From contig JAJYKL010000006.1 of assembly GCA_021788625.1 (NCBI GenBank), forward strand, positions 1 through 64,000: DNA of 64,000 nt, written 5' to 3'. The first letter of the stretch is position 1. Every line of letters begins with the position of its first letter. Below the pieces are notes generated by a model. That model was given only the letters and a program-made list of their open reading frames with translations. It was not told the DNA's origin and did not search any database. Positions 49,447 through 59,119 of this stretch are shown here, in pieces. This DNA comes from Chloroflexota bacterium (GTDB lineage: Bacteria; Chloroflexota; Anaerolineae; J036; Brachytrichaceae). A program made the position numbers and the translations under genes.

Positions 49447-50325
49447 CTAGATCGTAAACTCCTGCGCGCCGCTCTGCGTGTAGCTGTGGATCGTTCCACT
49501 CGCGCGCAGGCGCGGGTCATCCTCATAGAGTGCACGCACAGTGTTGAAGTCGGGTACGTCGCCGTGTGTCAGCTCCGCAAGGCGGTCGAGCAAGGCCAGG
49601 TCATCAGGTGTAAGAGCCTCATCACGCGACTCGATGATGCCCCAGGTGTCCCAGGGCAGCAGTTCCATTTTGTTCAGCGCAGCCACGTCGCGCACGAAGT
49701 CGCCGCGCACGAACCACAGGCCGTGCATGTCGAAGATGCCGAAGGTGTCGGGGTTCGCCTGGCCTGAGCGACACATCTGCCAGGCCGCGCCACCCACGAT
49801 GAATTGATTGCGCGGCACGTCGAGCGGATTGAACGGAATCTTCAACACCTTGCACTGCAGGGCGTCGAGCTGGGCGTCAACCAGCACCCAGCGTGCCTGA
49901 TCCGCATTCCAGTACTCGCACACCCAGTGATCCTCAAAGTGGTCGGGCAAGAAATAGGCGCCGAAGCCGCAGCGAGCGCGCGCCGGAATGCCTTGATGCC
50001 GCAGGATGGAGACCAGCATGAGGGAGAAATCACGGCAATTGCCCACCAGCCGGCGTTCCAGCGGGCGCGCCTTGCTGAGCGGGCTGTCATCCAGCTCCAT
50101 CATGCGCGCCAGCCGGCGCTGCTGGGTACGTAACTGCACCTCGGCCTTTCGATCTTCCGGCAGCTCGATGCCATAACGCTGCGCCCAGAAGACGTGCAGT
50201 GAAGTCCCCTGCACCACCTTGACCAGGCTGGCAATGTCAGTCGGCAGGGAGTCGTATCGTTGTGCGTATTGGCCCGGGTCGCTCATAGGGCCCTGGAGAG
50301 AGAGGAAATCCTGTAGGGTGATCAT
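49447..50325 (-). CDS. Transglutaminase-like (cysteine peptidase fold) protein
   Basis: It has 292 residues. The Cys-His-Asp triad is visible as 'LVGNCRDFSLMLVSIL', 'FEDHWVCEYW' and 'WVLVDAQLD', with 'GIPARARCGFGAYF' between, the usual order of transglutaminase-core proteins. There is no signal peptide or membrane segment. The N-terminal 80 residues and C-terminal 80 residues are unassigned. It could be an amidase or peptidase. No operon partners; the next gene upstream is divergent. Confidence 0.87.
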   Translation of the reverse strand: MITLQDFLSLQGPMSDPGQYAQRYDSLPTDIASLVKVVQGTSLHVFWAQRYGIELPEDRKAEVQLRTQQRRLARMMELDDSPLSKARPLERRLVGNCRDFSLMLVSILRHQGIPARARCGFGAYFLPDHFEDHWVCEYWNADQARWVLVDAQLDALQCKVLKIPFNPLDVPRNQFIVGGAAWQMCRSGQANPDTFGIFDMHGLWFVRGDFVRDVAALNKMELLPWDTWGIIESRDEALTPDDLALLDRLAELTHGDVPDFNTVRALYEDDPRLRASGTIHSYTQSGAQEFTI

Positions 50326-50419
50326 GATGGTCTCCTTGAATGGTTGGCGTACCTGTTATTATGAGGCCAGTGCATTTCCTCCGGCATTAGCGCTGGAGCA
50401 TGCACATAAACAGGGGTGA

Positions 50420-51307
50420 ATGGACATGATCCTCGTCACCGGCGCGGCCGGTTTTCTGGGCGGCTACGTGTGCCGCTCGCTCGCCGCGCGCGGCCACGAC
50501 GTCGTCGCCACGGACCGGTCTTTCGCTGTCCGCCTGCCTTGCCTCACGGAGCAGGGCGATTTGACAGATTTGGGCTTCCTTGCCAGTTTGTTTCGCACCT
50601 GTTCCTTTGACGCCATTGTTCACCTGGCATCTCTGCGTAATGCCGCATCACAACAGCGACCTGACGAAGCGCTACGCGTGAATATCGGCGGCAGCCTCGG
50701 CCTGCTCCAACTGGCCCGTCAATCCGGCGTGCCGAAGTTTATCTTCGGCAGTTCCATCAGCGCCTATGGTCCGAAGCCCTACTCACGTTATGGACAAGTG
50801 TCCGAGTCTGAGCCGGCCTCACCCGACAACGTCTACGGAGTGAGTAAGCGCTATATCGAAGTCGTCGGGAAGCAATATCGCAAGCAGAGTGACTTCCAGT
50901 TCGTCGCCTTGCGCATAGCGATGGCGGTCGGCGCGGGTGTAATGAGCACCGCATCGGCGTGGCGCGGCGAGATCTTTGAGAAGCTGCGGGCACCACAACA
51001 CACCTCCATCCACCTGCCCTACGCTGGTGGCGACTTTCTCCCGCTCGTCCATGCCGTAGACGTGGCGGAGATGATCCGGCGCCTAGTGGAGACCGAACGG
51101 ACAGCCCACACGATCTACAACACGCCCTGCGAGAACTGGCAGTGTAGCATGCTGGCCGAAACAATCGCATCGCTCAACCCCAACGTCGAACTCGTGATGG
51201 AAGCTGCCGCAACCCGTGGCGATCCGGAGGCAATCAACGGCCAGCGCTTCGTGGAGGAGTTTGGTTATCAGCCCACGCTTATTGGCAATCGTCTGCGCTC
51301 GCAATAA
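50420..51307 (+). CDS. NAD(P)-dependent epimerase/dehydratase (extended SDR)
   Basis: It has 295 residues. 'MILVTGAAGFLGGYVCRSL' is the nucleotide site, 'FIFGSSISAYG' gives the Ser, and 'NVYGVSKRYIEVV' the YxxxK pair. 'FLPLVHAVDVAEMI' is the usual late block. The fold is that of UDP-sugar 4-epimerases. The Asp after beta2 ('VVATDRSFAV') fits NAD. The substrate is unknown. It is divergent from the transglutaminase gene. Start at 50420 or the ATG two codons later. Confidence 0.88.
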   Translation: MDMILVTGAAGFLGGYVCRSLAARGHDVVATDRSFAVRLPCLTEQGDLTDLGFLASLFRTCSFDAIVHLASLRNAASQQRPDEALRVNIGGSLGLLQLARQSGVPKFIFGSSISAYGPKPYSRYGQVSESEPASPDNVYGVSKRYIEVVGKQYRKQSDFQFVALRIAMAVGAGVMSTASAWRGEIFEKLRAPQHTSIHLPYAGGDFLPLVHAVDVAEMIRRLVETERTAHTIYNTPCENWQCSMLAETIASLNPNVELVMEAAATRGDPEAINGQRFVEEFGYQPTLIGNRLRSQ

Positions 51308-51333
51308 AGCCGGGAGATCGCTAACGGACTCTG

Positions 51334-51732
51334 TCAGGGCACGGTAATAGTGTACGGGTGGCTGGGGTAGATGCTCCCCGGGTAGTCAGGATTGTTCTTC
51401 TCCTGGGCCGGGCTATAACACTGCGCTGTGCGGACGTGCGTGGTGCAGACGGATCCAAATAAGCCGGCCGCGGTCATGAGGTTCAGCAGAAGCACCAACA
51501 CCATTGCGCCCACTGCCATGAGCACGGTGATGAGGATCACCGCCCGGTCGTGTGTTTCATCGCTGACAGGCTCCTCCGGTTCAGGTGCATATAGGGCGTG
51601 CTCGAACGAGTCGTCGTCATCCGGGCTGTCGAAGCCCTCGTCAAACAGTTCGTCGGGCGTCTCGTCTTCGTCTGTGGGCTGGGAGTTGGCTCCCGCCACG
51701 TCCGCTCGCAGGAGTTGTTGTGCTTTGATCAT
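51334..51732 (-). CDS. Small acidic single-pass membrane protein
   Basis: About 132 residues, not recognised. Residues 10-60 are strikingly acidic (runs such as 'DEGFDSPDDDDSFE'), then one hydrophobic helix ('AVILITVLMAVGAMVLVLLLN') and a short outer tail with two Cys. The likely topology is acidic domain inside, tail outside. The ATG at 51732 starts 'MIKAQQLLRAD' and has AGGAGG about 8 bp upstream. Its role is unknown. Confidence 0.6.
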   Translation of the reverse strand: MIKAQQLLRADVAGANSQPTDEDETPDELFDEGFDSPDDDDSFEHALYAPEPEEPVSDETHDRAVILITVLMAVGAMVLVLLLNLMTAAGLFGSVCTTHVRTAQCYSPAQEKNNPDYPGSIYPSHPYTITVP

Positions 51733-52093
51733 GATGCACCTCCTCGCTGCAGATATCACGTCTTTGGCGGCCAGCAGTTGGCCGCCAGATTTTCGCGCGC
51801 CCCTGCCCTCCCCAGTGTTTGTTTTGATATTTCCCGAGAGCCTACAGGCCGATATTCACTCCAAGGCCGCTGCCATTCCGGCTGCTCCCTGCAGCGTTAC
51901 CAGGCGTGATGGCTTATGCCATGATATTGTACATGCGAAGGATATCTTATGAATATCATCAACCATGCTTAATATGGTGAATAGAGGCATGACGGCTTCA
52001 CATAACTTTTATCAAATGACCGGTTAGGTCGGAATGTAACAACGAATGCGCCTTACAATCACTGAACGAATTACATGACAGGCAGGTCCGGAC
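51733..52093. other. Intergenic region without a recognised gene
   Basis: An AT-richer stretch at about 51920-52020 contains GATAT...ATATC inverted arms (about 51940-51957). It presumably carries promoters for the divergent small membrane protein and methyltransferase. No ORF was supported. Confidence 0.35.
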
Positions 52094-52846
52094 ATGGAAT
52101 CAACACAACAACAGGGTTATTATGAAAGACAGGCCGCGTACTATGATGCCATCTACGCAGGCCATGGCAAAGACTACGCAGCCGAATCAGAGGCATTGCA
52201 CGGCATTATTGAGGCATATAAGAAGACAGCGGGAAAGGACCTGCTCGACGTGGCATGCGGCACCGGCGTCCATCTGACATACCTGAAGAACTGGTATACG
52301 GCGGAAGGTCTGGACCTGGACGCGAGCATGCTCAACGTCGCCCGCCTGCGGCACCCTGATCTCACCTTCCATCGCGCTGACATGACCACCTTCGACCTGG
52401 GAAGGCAGTATGACGCAGTAACCTGCCTGTTCAGCGCGATCGGATATGCCAGGACGCTCGACGGCCTCAATGCGGCCATCGACCACATGGCCCGGCACGT
52501 CCGGCCAGGGGGAGTGCTTGTTGTCGAGCCGTGGTTCTCTCCGGAACAGTGGCAGGTGGGCACAACCCACGCGACCTATATCGATCAATCCGGCCTAAAG
52601 CTGGCCAGAATGAGCATCTCTGAAAGGAAAGGCGATGTATCCGTGCTGCGCTTCCACTTTCTGGTTGCTACCCTGGCGGATGTGCAGTATTTCAACGAAC
52701 TGCACGAATTGGGGCTCTTTACGCAGGAGCAATACCTGGCGGCATTTACTTCGACAGGGCTGGCTGTTGGATACAACGAGCAGGGACTTACGGGACGGGG
52801 ACTGTACGTCGGTATAAAACCGCTGCAGACGAATGATGCAACCTGA
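52094..52846 (+). CDS. Class I SAM-dependent methyltransferase
   Basis: It has 250 residues. Motif I is 'DLLDVACGTGVHLTYL', motif II 'EGLDLDASMLNVARLR', motif III 'YDAVTCLFSAIGYA', and 'HVRPGGVLVVEPWF' follows. The opening 'YYERQAAYYDAIYAGHGKDY' and the late 'HELGLFTQEQYLAAF' resemble sugar N,N-dimethyltransferases (DesVI-like), so an amino-sugar or small amine may be the substrate (inference). A single gene, followed by a hairpin. Confidence 0.88.
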   Translation: MESTQQQGYYERQAAYYDAIYAGHGKDYAAESEALHGIIEAYKKTAGKDLLDVACGTGVHLTYLKNWYTAEGLDLDASMLNVARLRHPDLTFHRADMTTFDLGRQYDAVTCLFSAIGYARTLDGLNAAIDHMARHVRPGGVLVVEPWFSPEQWQVGTTHATYIDQSGLKLARMSISERKGDVSVLRFHFLVATLADVQYFNELHELGLFTQEQYLAAFTSTGLAVGYNEQGLTGRGLYVGIKPLQTNDAT

Positions 52847-52886
52847 TTGACTTCTGAGTTATTCGGCTTACCATGTATGGTGAAAG

Positions 52887-52926
52887 CAGCTGCGATCGGC
52901 TCAACGAGCCGTAATCGATGGCAGCT
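52887..52926. terminator. Hairpin after the methyltransferase gene
   Basis: CGGCTC-AAC-GAGCCG forms the top of a stem that continues outward with AGCTGC/GGCAGCT through small internal loops. There is no U-run, so its function as a terminator is uncertain. Confidence 0.4.
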
Positions 52927-53052
52927 TCTCTACAACTTCAATAACTTGGACTGTAGCCATACATCCTTGACCTCTGAGAACGAAGCTTTCGCTGTGGGCA
53001 GATGAACCCCTTTTGGTATTGCTGCGTAAGTCGCAACTTCAGGAGGACTGAC

Positions 53053-53739
53053 ATGGCAACCATAACTATCTCCCGCGAGTACGGTAGTGGCGGTGATGAG
53101 ATCGCCATCCGCGTGTGCGACATGCTGGGATATCGCTACTTCGACAAGGCTCTCATGGCACGGCTCGTCGCTGAAACGGGTCTGTCTGAGGGCGAGATCG
53201 TGGACTTCTCCGAAGATCACTATAAACTGCGGAGCTTCATGGATCGTTTACTTGCCTGGCGCGGCCCGCGTGAGTTAAGCCGGGTTGCTTCCTGGCGCGA
53301 AGACACAGGCGGAACCCGCAAGAAAGAAGTCTCTATTCTGAACGAGGCTGAAGGCGTTGCGCTGGTGCAGGGTGCCATTCGAGCGGTTTACAAACAGGGC
53401 AACGTCGTGATCGTCGGGCGAGGTGGCCAGGCCATATTGAAGGGCCTGCCGGGTGTGCTCCATGTGCGGATCCACGCTCCCTCTGAGATACGCTATAAGC
53501 GTATTGCCACGACGGAGGACATCCACCTCTTCAACCTGCAAAAGGAACTGGACGAACACGACCGGGCAGCGGCCGACTACCTGCAGCGATTCTACGATGT
53601 CAACTGGGATGATTCATCGCTGTATGACCTGGTGATCAACACCACCCAAATCAACGTCGAGGCGGCAGCCCAGATCATCGTCGAGGCGGTCAAACACCTG
53701 CCAGTTTCTGAAACGCCGGGGGAAAAAGCCCAGGCATAG
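53053..53739 (+). CDS. Cytidylate-kinase-like family protein
   Basis: About 228 residues. The P-loop is 'TISREYGSGGDEIAIRV', as in the AAK_cytidylate-kinase-2 group, with 'YFDKALMARLVAE' after it. 'VVIVGRGGQAILKGLPGVLHVRI' and 'DYLQRFYDVNWDDSSLYDLVINT' complete the family pattern. These proteins are distinct from housekeeping Cmk, and their substrate is mostly unknown. The ATG at 53053 follows AGGAGG, 17 codons into the track ORF. Confidence 0.88.
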   Translation: MATITISREYGSGGDEIAIRVCDMLGYRYFDKALMARLVAETGLSEGEIVDFSEDHYKLRSFMDRLLAWRGPRELSRVASWREDTGGTRKKEVSILNEAEGVALVQGAIRAVYKQGNVVIVGRGGQAILKGLPGVLHVRIHAPSEIRYKRIATTEDIHLFNLQKELDEHDRAAADYLQRFYDVNWDDSSLYDLVINTTQINVEAAAQIIVEAVKHLPVSETPGEKAQA

Positions 53740-53766
53740 TGCAGACCGTTCAAGAAGCCCTCGCCA

Positions 53767-53801
53767 CCCTCCGTTCCTCCTGAGAATGATGGAACGGAGG
53801 G
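53767..53801. terminator. Perfect 11-bp hairpin after the kinase-like gene
   Basis: CCCTCCGTTCC and GGAACGGAGGG are exact complements with a 13-nt loop, 27 bp after the stop. There is no U-run after it (CATTGCG). Confidence 0.5.
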
Positions 53802-53973
53802 CATTGCGCGCCCCGCACTACAGTTGAGCGATCCATCCTGCGAGGTAAAATCCCTTTCGCATATATGCGCTCTGTTTACGCGAGTGGCGCGGACTGCCTG
53901 GATGAGCAGCGAGCAGAATGTCTTGGACACACTCGCTCCTGGCACGTTGCCACCAGGTGGAGGACTACATCCG

Positions 53974-55449
53974 ATGGATAACCATGCCCTGCAGGCTCTG
54001 ATCGACGCGCTGACGTCACTGTATCCCCCGGACCGGCTACTGAGCAAGGCCGGGGAACTGGCTCCGTATGAGTCCGATGCGCTGACAGCCTACCGCGTCC
54101 GGCCAGCCGTGGTGGTGATTCCTGAGACACAGGACGAGGTGATTCAGACCGTAAAGCTGTGCCATGCGCACAAGGTGCCGTTCGTGGCGCGTGGCAGCGG
54201 CACCAGTCTGTCGGGCGGGTCACTACCGGTGAAGGATGGCATCGTCATCGCTTTGAACCGGCTCAATCACATCCTCAAGCTGGACCCGCGCGAGCGTATT
54301 GCTGTCGTCGAGGCCGGTACGATCAATCTGGACATTACCAAGGCTGCCGCCCCCTACGATCTGTACTACGCGCCCGATCCGTCCAGCCAGCAAATTTGCA
54401 CCATCGGCGGCAATGTGGCCTTCAACTCCGGCGGCGCACACTGCCTGAAGTACGGCATGACTTCGAACCACATCCTGGGTCTGAAGGTTGTGTTGCCTGA
54501 TGGCCAGGTGGTGCGCCTGGGCGGCGAGAGCACCGAAGCGGTCGGGCCAGACCTGGTGGGTCTGTTCGTCGGATCGGAAGGGCTGTTTGGCATCGTGCTG
54601 GAGATCACGGTGCGCCTTTTGCCGCGACCGGAGAAATATCACACACTTCTGGCCGCGTATTCCACGCTTGAGGCAGCCGGCGAAGCCGTTTCACGCGTTG
54701 TGGCGTCGGGGTTGTTGCCGGGAGCATTGGAGATCATGGATCGGCTGGCGATCCAGGCGGCCGAGGCGGCTGTGCACCCCAACTATCCCAAGGGCGCACA
54801 GGCCATCCTGATTGTGGAACTGGAAGGCGAGCCGGAAGAGGTGAGCGAGGAGACCCAGCGACTGGAGCAGGTTATCCGTGAGTCGGGTGCGTACGAGGTG
54901 CGCGTGGCACAGGACGCATCTGATCGCCAGCGCATCTGGAAAGGCCGCAAAAGCGCGTTCTCCGCGGTGGGCCGGCTCAGCCCCGACTACATCGTACAGG
55001 ATGGAGTGGTGCCGCGCAGCCGCCTGAGCGAGGCACTGGCTGAGATCAAGCGGCTGGGTGAGCAATACGGCCTCCGCGTGGCGAATGTCTTTCATGCTGG
55101 CGATGGGAATCTGCACCCGCTCATTCTCTACGACGGCCGCGAGGCGGGTGCGTTGGAGCGCGCCGAAAAACTGGCCGGTGAGATCCTGGACCTGTGCATC
55201 CGCTTCGGGGGGTCCATCACGGGCGAGCACGGCGTGGCAGTGGAGAAGCGCGACTACCTGCCGCGCATGTACAGCGAGACCGACCTGGACGTGATGTGGA
55301 GGCTGCGTTGTGCCATCGACCCGGAGCAGATCGCCAATCCCGGCAAGATGTTTCCTCCTGGCACGGGTGGCAACGGTGTTGTTTCGCCCGTGGCGCACTC
55401 CACCAACCTGCATCCCCTGGATCAGGCAGGCATCATCTCTCGTGAGTGA
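53974..55449 (+). CDS. glcD: Glycolate oxidase FAD-binding subunit (GlcD)
   Basis: About 491 residues. An FAD-linked oxidase that turns glycolate or D-lactate-type hydroxy acids to keto acids. '[15 protein letters not shown]' and '[16 protein letters not shown]' are the PCMH FAD-binding blocks. '[16 protein letters not shown]' and '[16 protein letters not shown]' are the C-terminal substrate/metal motifs of GlcD. The ATG at 53974 has GGAGG about 10 bp upstream and removes 50 unmotivated residues from the track ORF. It is the first gene of a glcDEF-like operon with the next two genes. Confidence 0.93.
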   Translation: MDNHALQALIDALTSLYPPDRLLSKAGELAPYESDALTAYRVRPAVVVIPETQDEVIQTVKLCHAHKVPFVARGSGTSLSGGSLPVKDGIVIALNRLNHILKLDPRERIAVVEAGTINLDITKAAAPYDLYYAPDPSSQQICTIGGNVAFNSGGAHCLKYGMTSNHILGLKVVLPDGQVVRLGGESTEAVGPDLVGLFVGSEGLFGIVLEITVRLLPRPEKYHTLLAAYSTLEAAGEAVSRVVASGLLPGALEIMDRLAIQAAEAAVHPNYPKGAQAILIVELEGEPEEVSEETQRLEQVIRESGAYEVRVAQDASDRQRIWKGRKSAFSAVGRLSPDYIVQDGVVPRSRLSEALAEIKRLGEQYGLRVANVFHAGDGNLHPLILYDGREAGALERAEKLAGEILDLCIRFGGSITGEHGVAVEKRDYLPRMYSETDLDVMWRLRCAIDPEQIANPGKMFPPGTGGNGVVSPVAHSTNLHPLDQAGIISRE

Positions 55450-55453
55450 AGTA

Positions 55454-55511
55454 GCCACGAATGAACCCGGATCTGAAAATGATTCGTATCTGTGTTCATC
55501 TGTGGTTTATT
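55454..55511. repeat. Diverged CACGAAT-type repeat between glcD and glcE
   Basis: GCCACGAATGAACCCGGATC is followed by ATTCGTATCTGTGTTCATCTGTGG, a cluster of CACGAAT and its inverted/degenerate forms. It is related to, but less regular than, the 12028 and 37046 copies. Confidence 0.45.
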
Positions 55512-55519
55512 GGTAAACG

Positions 55520-56608
55520 ATGATTCACATTGAGTCGATCGAAGATGTGCAACGCGCGATGCGCGCATGTGCTCACGTGCTACCGCGCGGGGGCGGCAGT
55601 AAACCTGCGTTATCGGTGCCGCCACCTGACGTCGAGGAGCTGGACCTTTCGAACTTAAAGGGCGTGGTGGAGTACAACCCGGGCGAGTACACTTTCACTG
55701 CACGAGCCGGGACGCGCATCGACGAGGTTCAGGCTCTACTCGCCGGTCATGGCCAGTATCTGCCATTCGACCCGCCCCTCGCGGAACACGGCGCCACGCT
55801 CGGGGGGACGTTGGCCGCAGGGCTCAGCGGTCCTGGGCGTTATCGCTATGGTGGCGTGCGCGACTTCATCCTCGGCGTGCGCCTGGTGGATGGCACGGGA
55901 CAGTTGGTGCGGGGCGGGGGCAAGGTGGTGAAGAATGCAGCAGGCTTTGACATCCCCAAGCTGATGGTGGGCAGCCTTGGCCGGTTCGGCGTGCTGGTGG
56001 AACTCACCTTTAAGGTTTTCCCCCAGGCCGATGCATTCACCACCGTGCGACAGCCGTGTGCTAAATTGGAATCAGCCGTGGCCGCGCTTGAGCGCGTCTA
56101 CCTGGCGCGACTGGACGTGGACTCGCTCGACCTGATGCCAGGCGAGGGCGGTTCGGCAACCGTGTGGGTGCGTCTGGCCGGCATGCCAGGAGTCCTTCAC
56201 GCGCGAGCCGAGCGCGTGCGCGCTCTGCTCGGGGGCGGCGATGTGTTGGACGGTACGGACGACTTTCTCGCCTGGCGCGAAGCGCGCGAGTTCACGTGGG
56301 TGCCGCCCGGCTGGACGCTGGTGAAGGTGCCGCTCACGCCTGGGCGAATCGCGGGGCTGGAGGCGATACTCGACCCACTGCAGGCGCAGCGGCGCTATAG
56401 CGGAGGTGGCAACGTGGCGTGGGTGGCTCTGCCTGATACCGTGCCGGCGCAGAGGTTGGATGGCATCCTTTTGCCAGCCGGTTTGGCCGGTTTGATCTTG
56501 TTCGGTCCTGCGGGTAAAGTGCGTATCGGCGCGCGTGAGAATGAGGTATTTGAACGGCGCGTAAAGGCGGTGTTCGATCCGGCTGGGCGGCTGCCGGATT
56601 TGGCGTAG
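55520..56608 (+). CDS. glcE: Glycolate oxidase FAD-binding subunit (GlcE)
   Basis: It has 362 residues. A shorter FAD-binding partner of GlcD. '[15 protein letters not shown]' and '[20 protein letters not shown]' with '[16 protein letters not shown]' and '[17 protein letters not shown]' are the typical GlcE PCMH blocks. There is no C-terminal GlcD-type motif. It follows glcD by 70 bp (with a repeat) and precedes glcF by 16 bp. Confidence 0.92.
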   Translation: MIHIESIEDVQRAMRACAHVLPRGGGSKPALSVPPPDVEELDLSNLKGVVEYNPGEYTFTARAGTRIDEVQALLAGHGQYLPFDPPLAEHGATLGGTLAAGLSGPGRYRYGGVRDFILGVRLVDGTGQLVRGGGKVVKNAAGFDIPKLMVGSLGRFGVLVELTFKVFPQADAFTTVRQPCAKLESAVAALERVYLARLDVDSLDLMPGEGGSATVWVRLAGMPGVLHARAERVRALLGGGDVLDGTDDFLAWREAREFTWVPPGWTLVKVPLTPGRIAGLEAILDPLQAQRRYSGGGNVAWVALPDTVPAQRLDGILLPAGLAGLILFGPAGKVRIGARENEVFERRVKAVFDPAGRLPDLA

Positions 56609-56624
56609 ATCGAGTGGACTCTCA

Positions 56625-57911
56625 ATGCAACATACGATATCCATAGACCAGATCGGCCCGAATGGTGTAGAGATGGCGCGCGCGGTGGAGCAATGCGTGC
56701 ACTGTGGGTTCTGCCTGTCCACCTGCCCGACATACCTTACACTGGGCGAGGAGATGGACTCGCCGCGCGGGCGCATCGTCCTGATGAAGTCGGCTCTGGA
56801 GGGCACCCTCCCCCTGTTGGACAGCCTGCCCTTTGTGGATCGCTGCCTCGGGTGCATGGCGTGCGTCACCGCGTGTCCTTCAGGTGTGCAGTATGGCAAT
56901 CTTCTGATACCCTTTCGCGTGCGAGCTGAACCGCTGCGCCCCCGTACCCTCACGGAGCGGGTTGGCCGCACGCTCGTCCACGAGACGCTGCCCTATCCCG
57001 CACGCTTCCGCGTGGCAGCGACGGCAGGCCGATTGGCGGAGCTGCTGCGGCCACATCTACCGGAGCCGTTCTCCGCAATGCTCGGCCTCCTGCCAGATCA
57101 TCTGCCGCGCGATGCGGAGCCGCTGCCTTACCTCTACCCAGCCGCAGGCAAACCCAAAGCGCGCGTCGCACTGCTGGCAGGTTGCGTGCAGCAGGTGCTG
57201 GCGCCGGATATAAACTGGGCCACGTTACGCGTGCTGGCACGCCAGGGCATCGAAGTGGTCGTCCCACATGGCCAGGGCTGCTGTGGCTCGCTCATGATGC
57301 ACGATGGCGATGACGAGGGAGCGCGCCGGCTTGCGCGCGTCAACTTACGCGCCTTCCCGACCGACGTGGACGCAATCGTGACCAATGCGGCCGGGTGCGG
57401 CTCGGGTATGAAGGAATATGGCCTGCTCTTTCAGGACGAACCGGATGAAGAGCAGGCGCGCGCTTTCGCCGGGAAGGTGCGCGACGTAACCGAATTCCTG
57501 GTGGGTTTCGAGATGGCGCCTGCATCGCTGCCGGATCCGGTCCGGCTGGCCTACCACGACGCCTGTCACCTGGCACACGCGCAGGGTATTGTCGGCGCGC
57601 CACGCAAGCTGCTGGGCGCCGTCTCCAATCTCACCGTGCTGGAAATCCCCGAAGGCGAGTTGTGCTGCGGCTCGGCCGGCACCTACAACGTGGAGCAACC
57701 AGAACTGGCCGCGAAGATTGGCGAGCGCAAGGCGAAGAATATCCTGCGCACCGGAGCAGACGCAGTGGCGGCTGGCAATATCGGCTGCATCGTCCAGATC
57801 CGCACCCACCTGGCCCGACTCGGCAGCTCTCTGCCCGTGTTGCACACGATCGAAGTGCTGGACCGCGCCTACCGGAACGCACCCCTATTCACCACAAATG
57901 AACATAGATAA
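56625..57911 (+). CDS. glcF: Glycolate oxidase iron-sulfur subunit (GlcF)
   Basis: It has 428 residues. Two [4Fe-4S] ferredoxin motifs, '[14 protein letters not shown]' and '[14 protein letters not shown]', are followed by two CCG domains ('[18 protein letters not shown]' and '[12 protein letters not shown]'). It takes electrons from the GlcD/GlcE flavins to the quinone pool. It ends the operon. A second diverged CACGAAT-like patch overlaps its 3' end. Confidence 0.94.
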   Translation: MQHTISIDQIGPNGVEMARAVEQCVHCGFCLSTCPTYLTLGEEMDSPRGRIVLMKSALEGTLPLLDSLPFVDRCLGCMACVTACPSGVQYGNLLIPFRVRAEPLRPRTLTERVGRTLVHETLPYPARFRVAATAGRLAELLRPHLPEPFSAMLGLLPDHLPRDAEPLPYLYPAAGKPKARVALLAGCVQQVLAPDINWATLRVLARQGIEVVVPHGQGCCGSLMMHDGDDEGARRLARVNLRAFPTDVDAIVTNAAGCGSGMKEYGLLFQDEPDEEQARAFAGKVRDVTEFLVGFEMAPASLPDPVRLAYHDACHLAHAQGIVGAPRKLLGAVSNLTVLEIPEGELCCGSAGTYNVEQPELAAKIGERKAKNILRTGADAVAAGNIGCIVQIRTHLARLGSSLPVLHTIEVLDRAYRNAPLFTTNEHR

Positions 57912-57945
57912 GTACGGATCGGGTATCCATTTGTATTCGTGATCA
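57892..57945. repeat. Diverged CACGAAT-type patch after glcF
   Basis: ACCACAAATGAACATAGATA and GTATTCGTGATC resemble degenerate copies of the CACGAAT repeat family. The last codons of glcF are encoded in it. Confidence 0.35.
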
Positions 57946-57982
57946 TCTTTGGTATATTCCAAGCCGCTATATAGTTGAGCTC

Positions 57983-59119
57983 ATGAATGCACTCCAGCGC
58001 TTTTATGCATGCCTGAACTACGAACCGGTGGACCGGGCGCCCTTCTGGATCTGGGGCCCGTGGCCCGAGACAGCCGAGCTATGGCGCCCGCACGGTTATA
58101 ACCCCGATCGCCCACCGGACCTTGGCGACGACCCGCGCACCAACGAGGGCGGCTGGTTCTTCCCCCACCCGCCGTTCGAGCACCGGGTGCTGGAGGAGGA
58201 CGCCGCGCACGTGTTGTACGTGAACCACGAGGGCATCTTAATGCGCGAGCGCCGGGATCAGCCGATGAGCTCGATGCCGCAGTTCGTCAAGTTCCCGGTG
58301 GAAACACGCGAGGAGTTCCGGCGCTTCTGGCGCGAGCGCATGCAGCCGGACCTGGCAAAGCGCATCGGGCCAGACTGGCGCGAGCAACTGCTCGCCCGGC
58401 GCGCGCTACCGCAGCCCTTCATCATCATCTCCGACCGCTGGGGTGGCTTCTTTGGTCCCCTGCGCAATCTGACGGGCGTGCAGCGGCTATGCACGCTCTT
58501 CTATGATGATGCGGATTTTGTGGACGAGATGATGGACGCCGACGCCGACTTCATCATCGCCATGATGTCGCAGATCCTGGACGTGGTCTCCATCGACGCG
58601 TTCGGCTTCTGGGAGGACATGGCCTACAAGACGGCGCCGCTGTTATCGCCGCGCCTGGCCCGGAGCCACATGCTGCCGCGCTACCGGCGCGTGGTGGACT
58701 TTCTGCGTGGGCGCGGCGTGCCCTTCGTCGGGCTCGACAGCGACGGCCGGGTCGACCAACTGATTCCCGTCTGGATGGACGCGGGGCTGAACTTCCTCTA
58801 CCCGTTCGAGGTGCAGGCCGGCATGGACGTGCTGGCGGTGCGCCGCAAGTACGGGCGAGGCTTGCGGCTGTGGGGCGGGGTGGACAAGCGAGCGCTGGCG
58901 CACGGGCGAGGAGCGATCGACGCCGAGTTGGAGCGCGTACGGCCGCTCATCGCGGAGGGCGGCTTCATTCCCCACACCGATCACTCCATCCCACCCGACG
59001 TAGCCTACGAGGACTTTCTCTACTACGGGCGACGGATGCGCGAGGTGTGTGAGGAGGCGGCTTCATCGCCGTCGCCCACGCAGGCTGCATGGTCGGGCCG
59101 GGGCGAAGCGGGAAGGTAG
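57983..59119 (+). CDS. Uroporphyrinogen-decarboxylase-family (URO-D/MtbA-like) protein
   Basis: It has 378 residues of TIM-barrel fold. 'YEPVDRAPFWIWGPWPETAE' is the common opening of URO-D-like proteins that are not heme enzymes. 'DAFGFWEDMAYKTAPLLSP' and 'GLRLWGGVDKRALAHG' are the usual late blocks, and 'VPFVGLDSDGRVDQLIPV' lies between. True HemE residues are not evident. Relatives are corrinoid methyltransferases or enzymes of unknown role near sugar-transport genes. Its last 32 codons overlap the end of the convergent DeoR-type gene. Confidence 0.8.
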   Translation: MNALQRFYACLNYEPVDRAPFWIWGPWPETAELWRPHGYNPDRPPDLGDDPRTNEGGWFFPHPPFEHRVLEEDAAHVLYVNHEGILMRERRDQPMSSMPQFVKFPVETREEFRRFWRERMQPDLAKRIGPDWREQLLARRALPQPFIIISDRWGGFFGPLRNLTGVQRLCTLFYDDADFVDEMMDADADFIIAMMSQILDVVSIDAFGFWEDMAYKTAPLLSPRLARSHMLPRYRRVVDFLRGRGVPFVGLDSDGRVDQLIPVWMDAGLNFLYPFEVQAGMDVLAVRRKYGRGLRLWGGVDKRALAHGRGAIDAELERVRPLIAEGGFIPHTDHSIPPDVAYEDFLYYGRRMREVCEEAASSPSPTQAAWSGRGEAGR

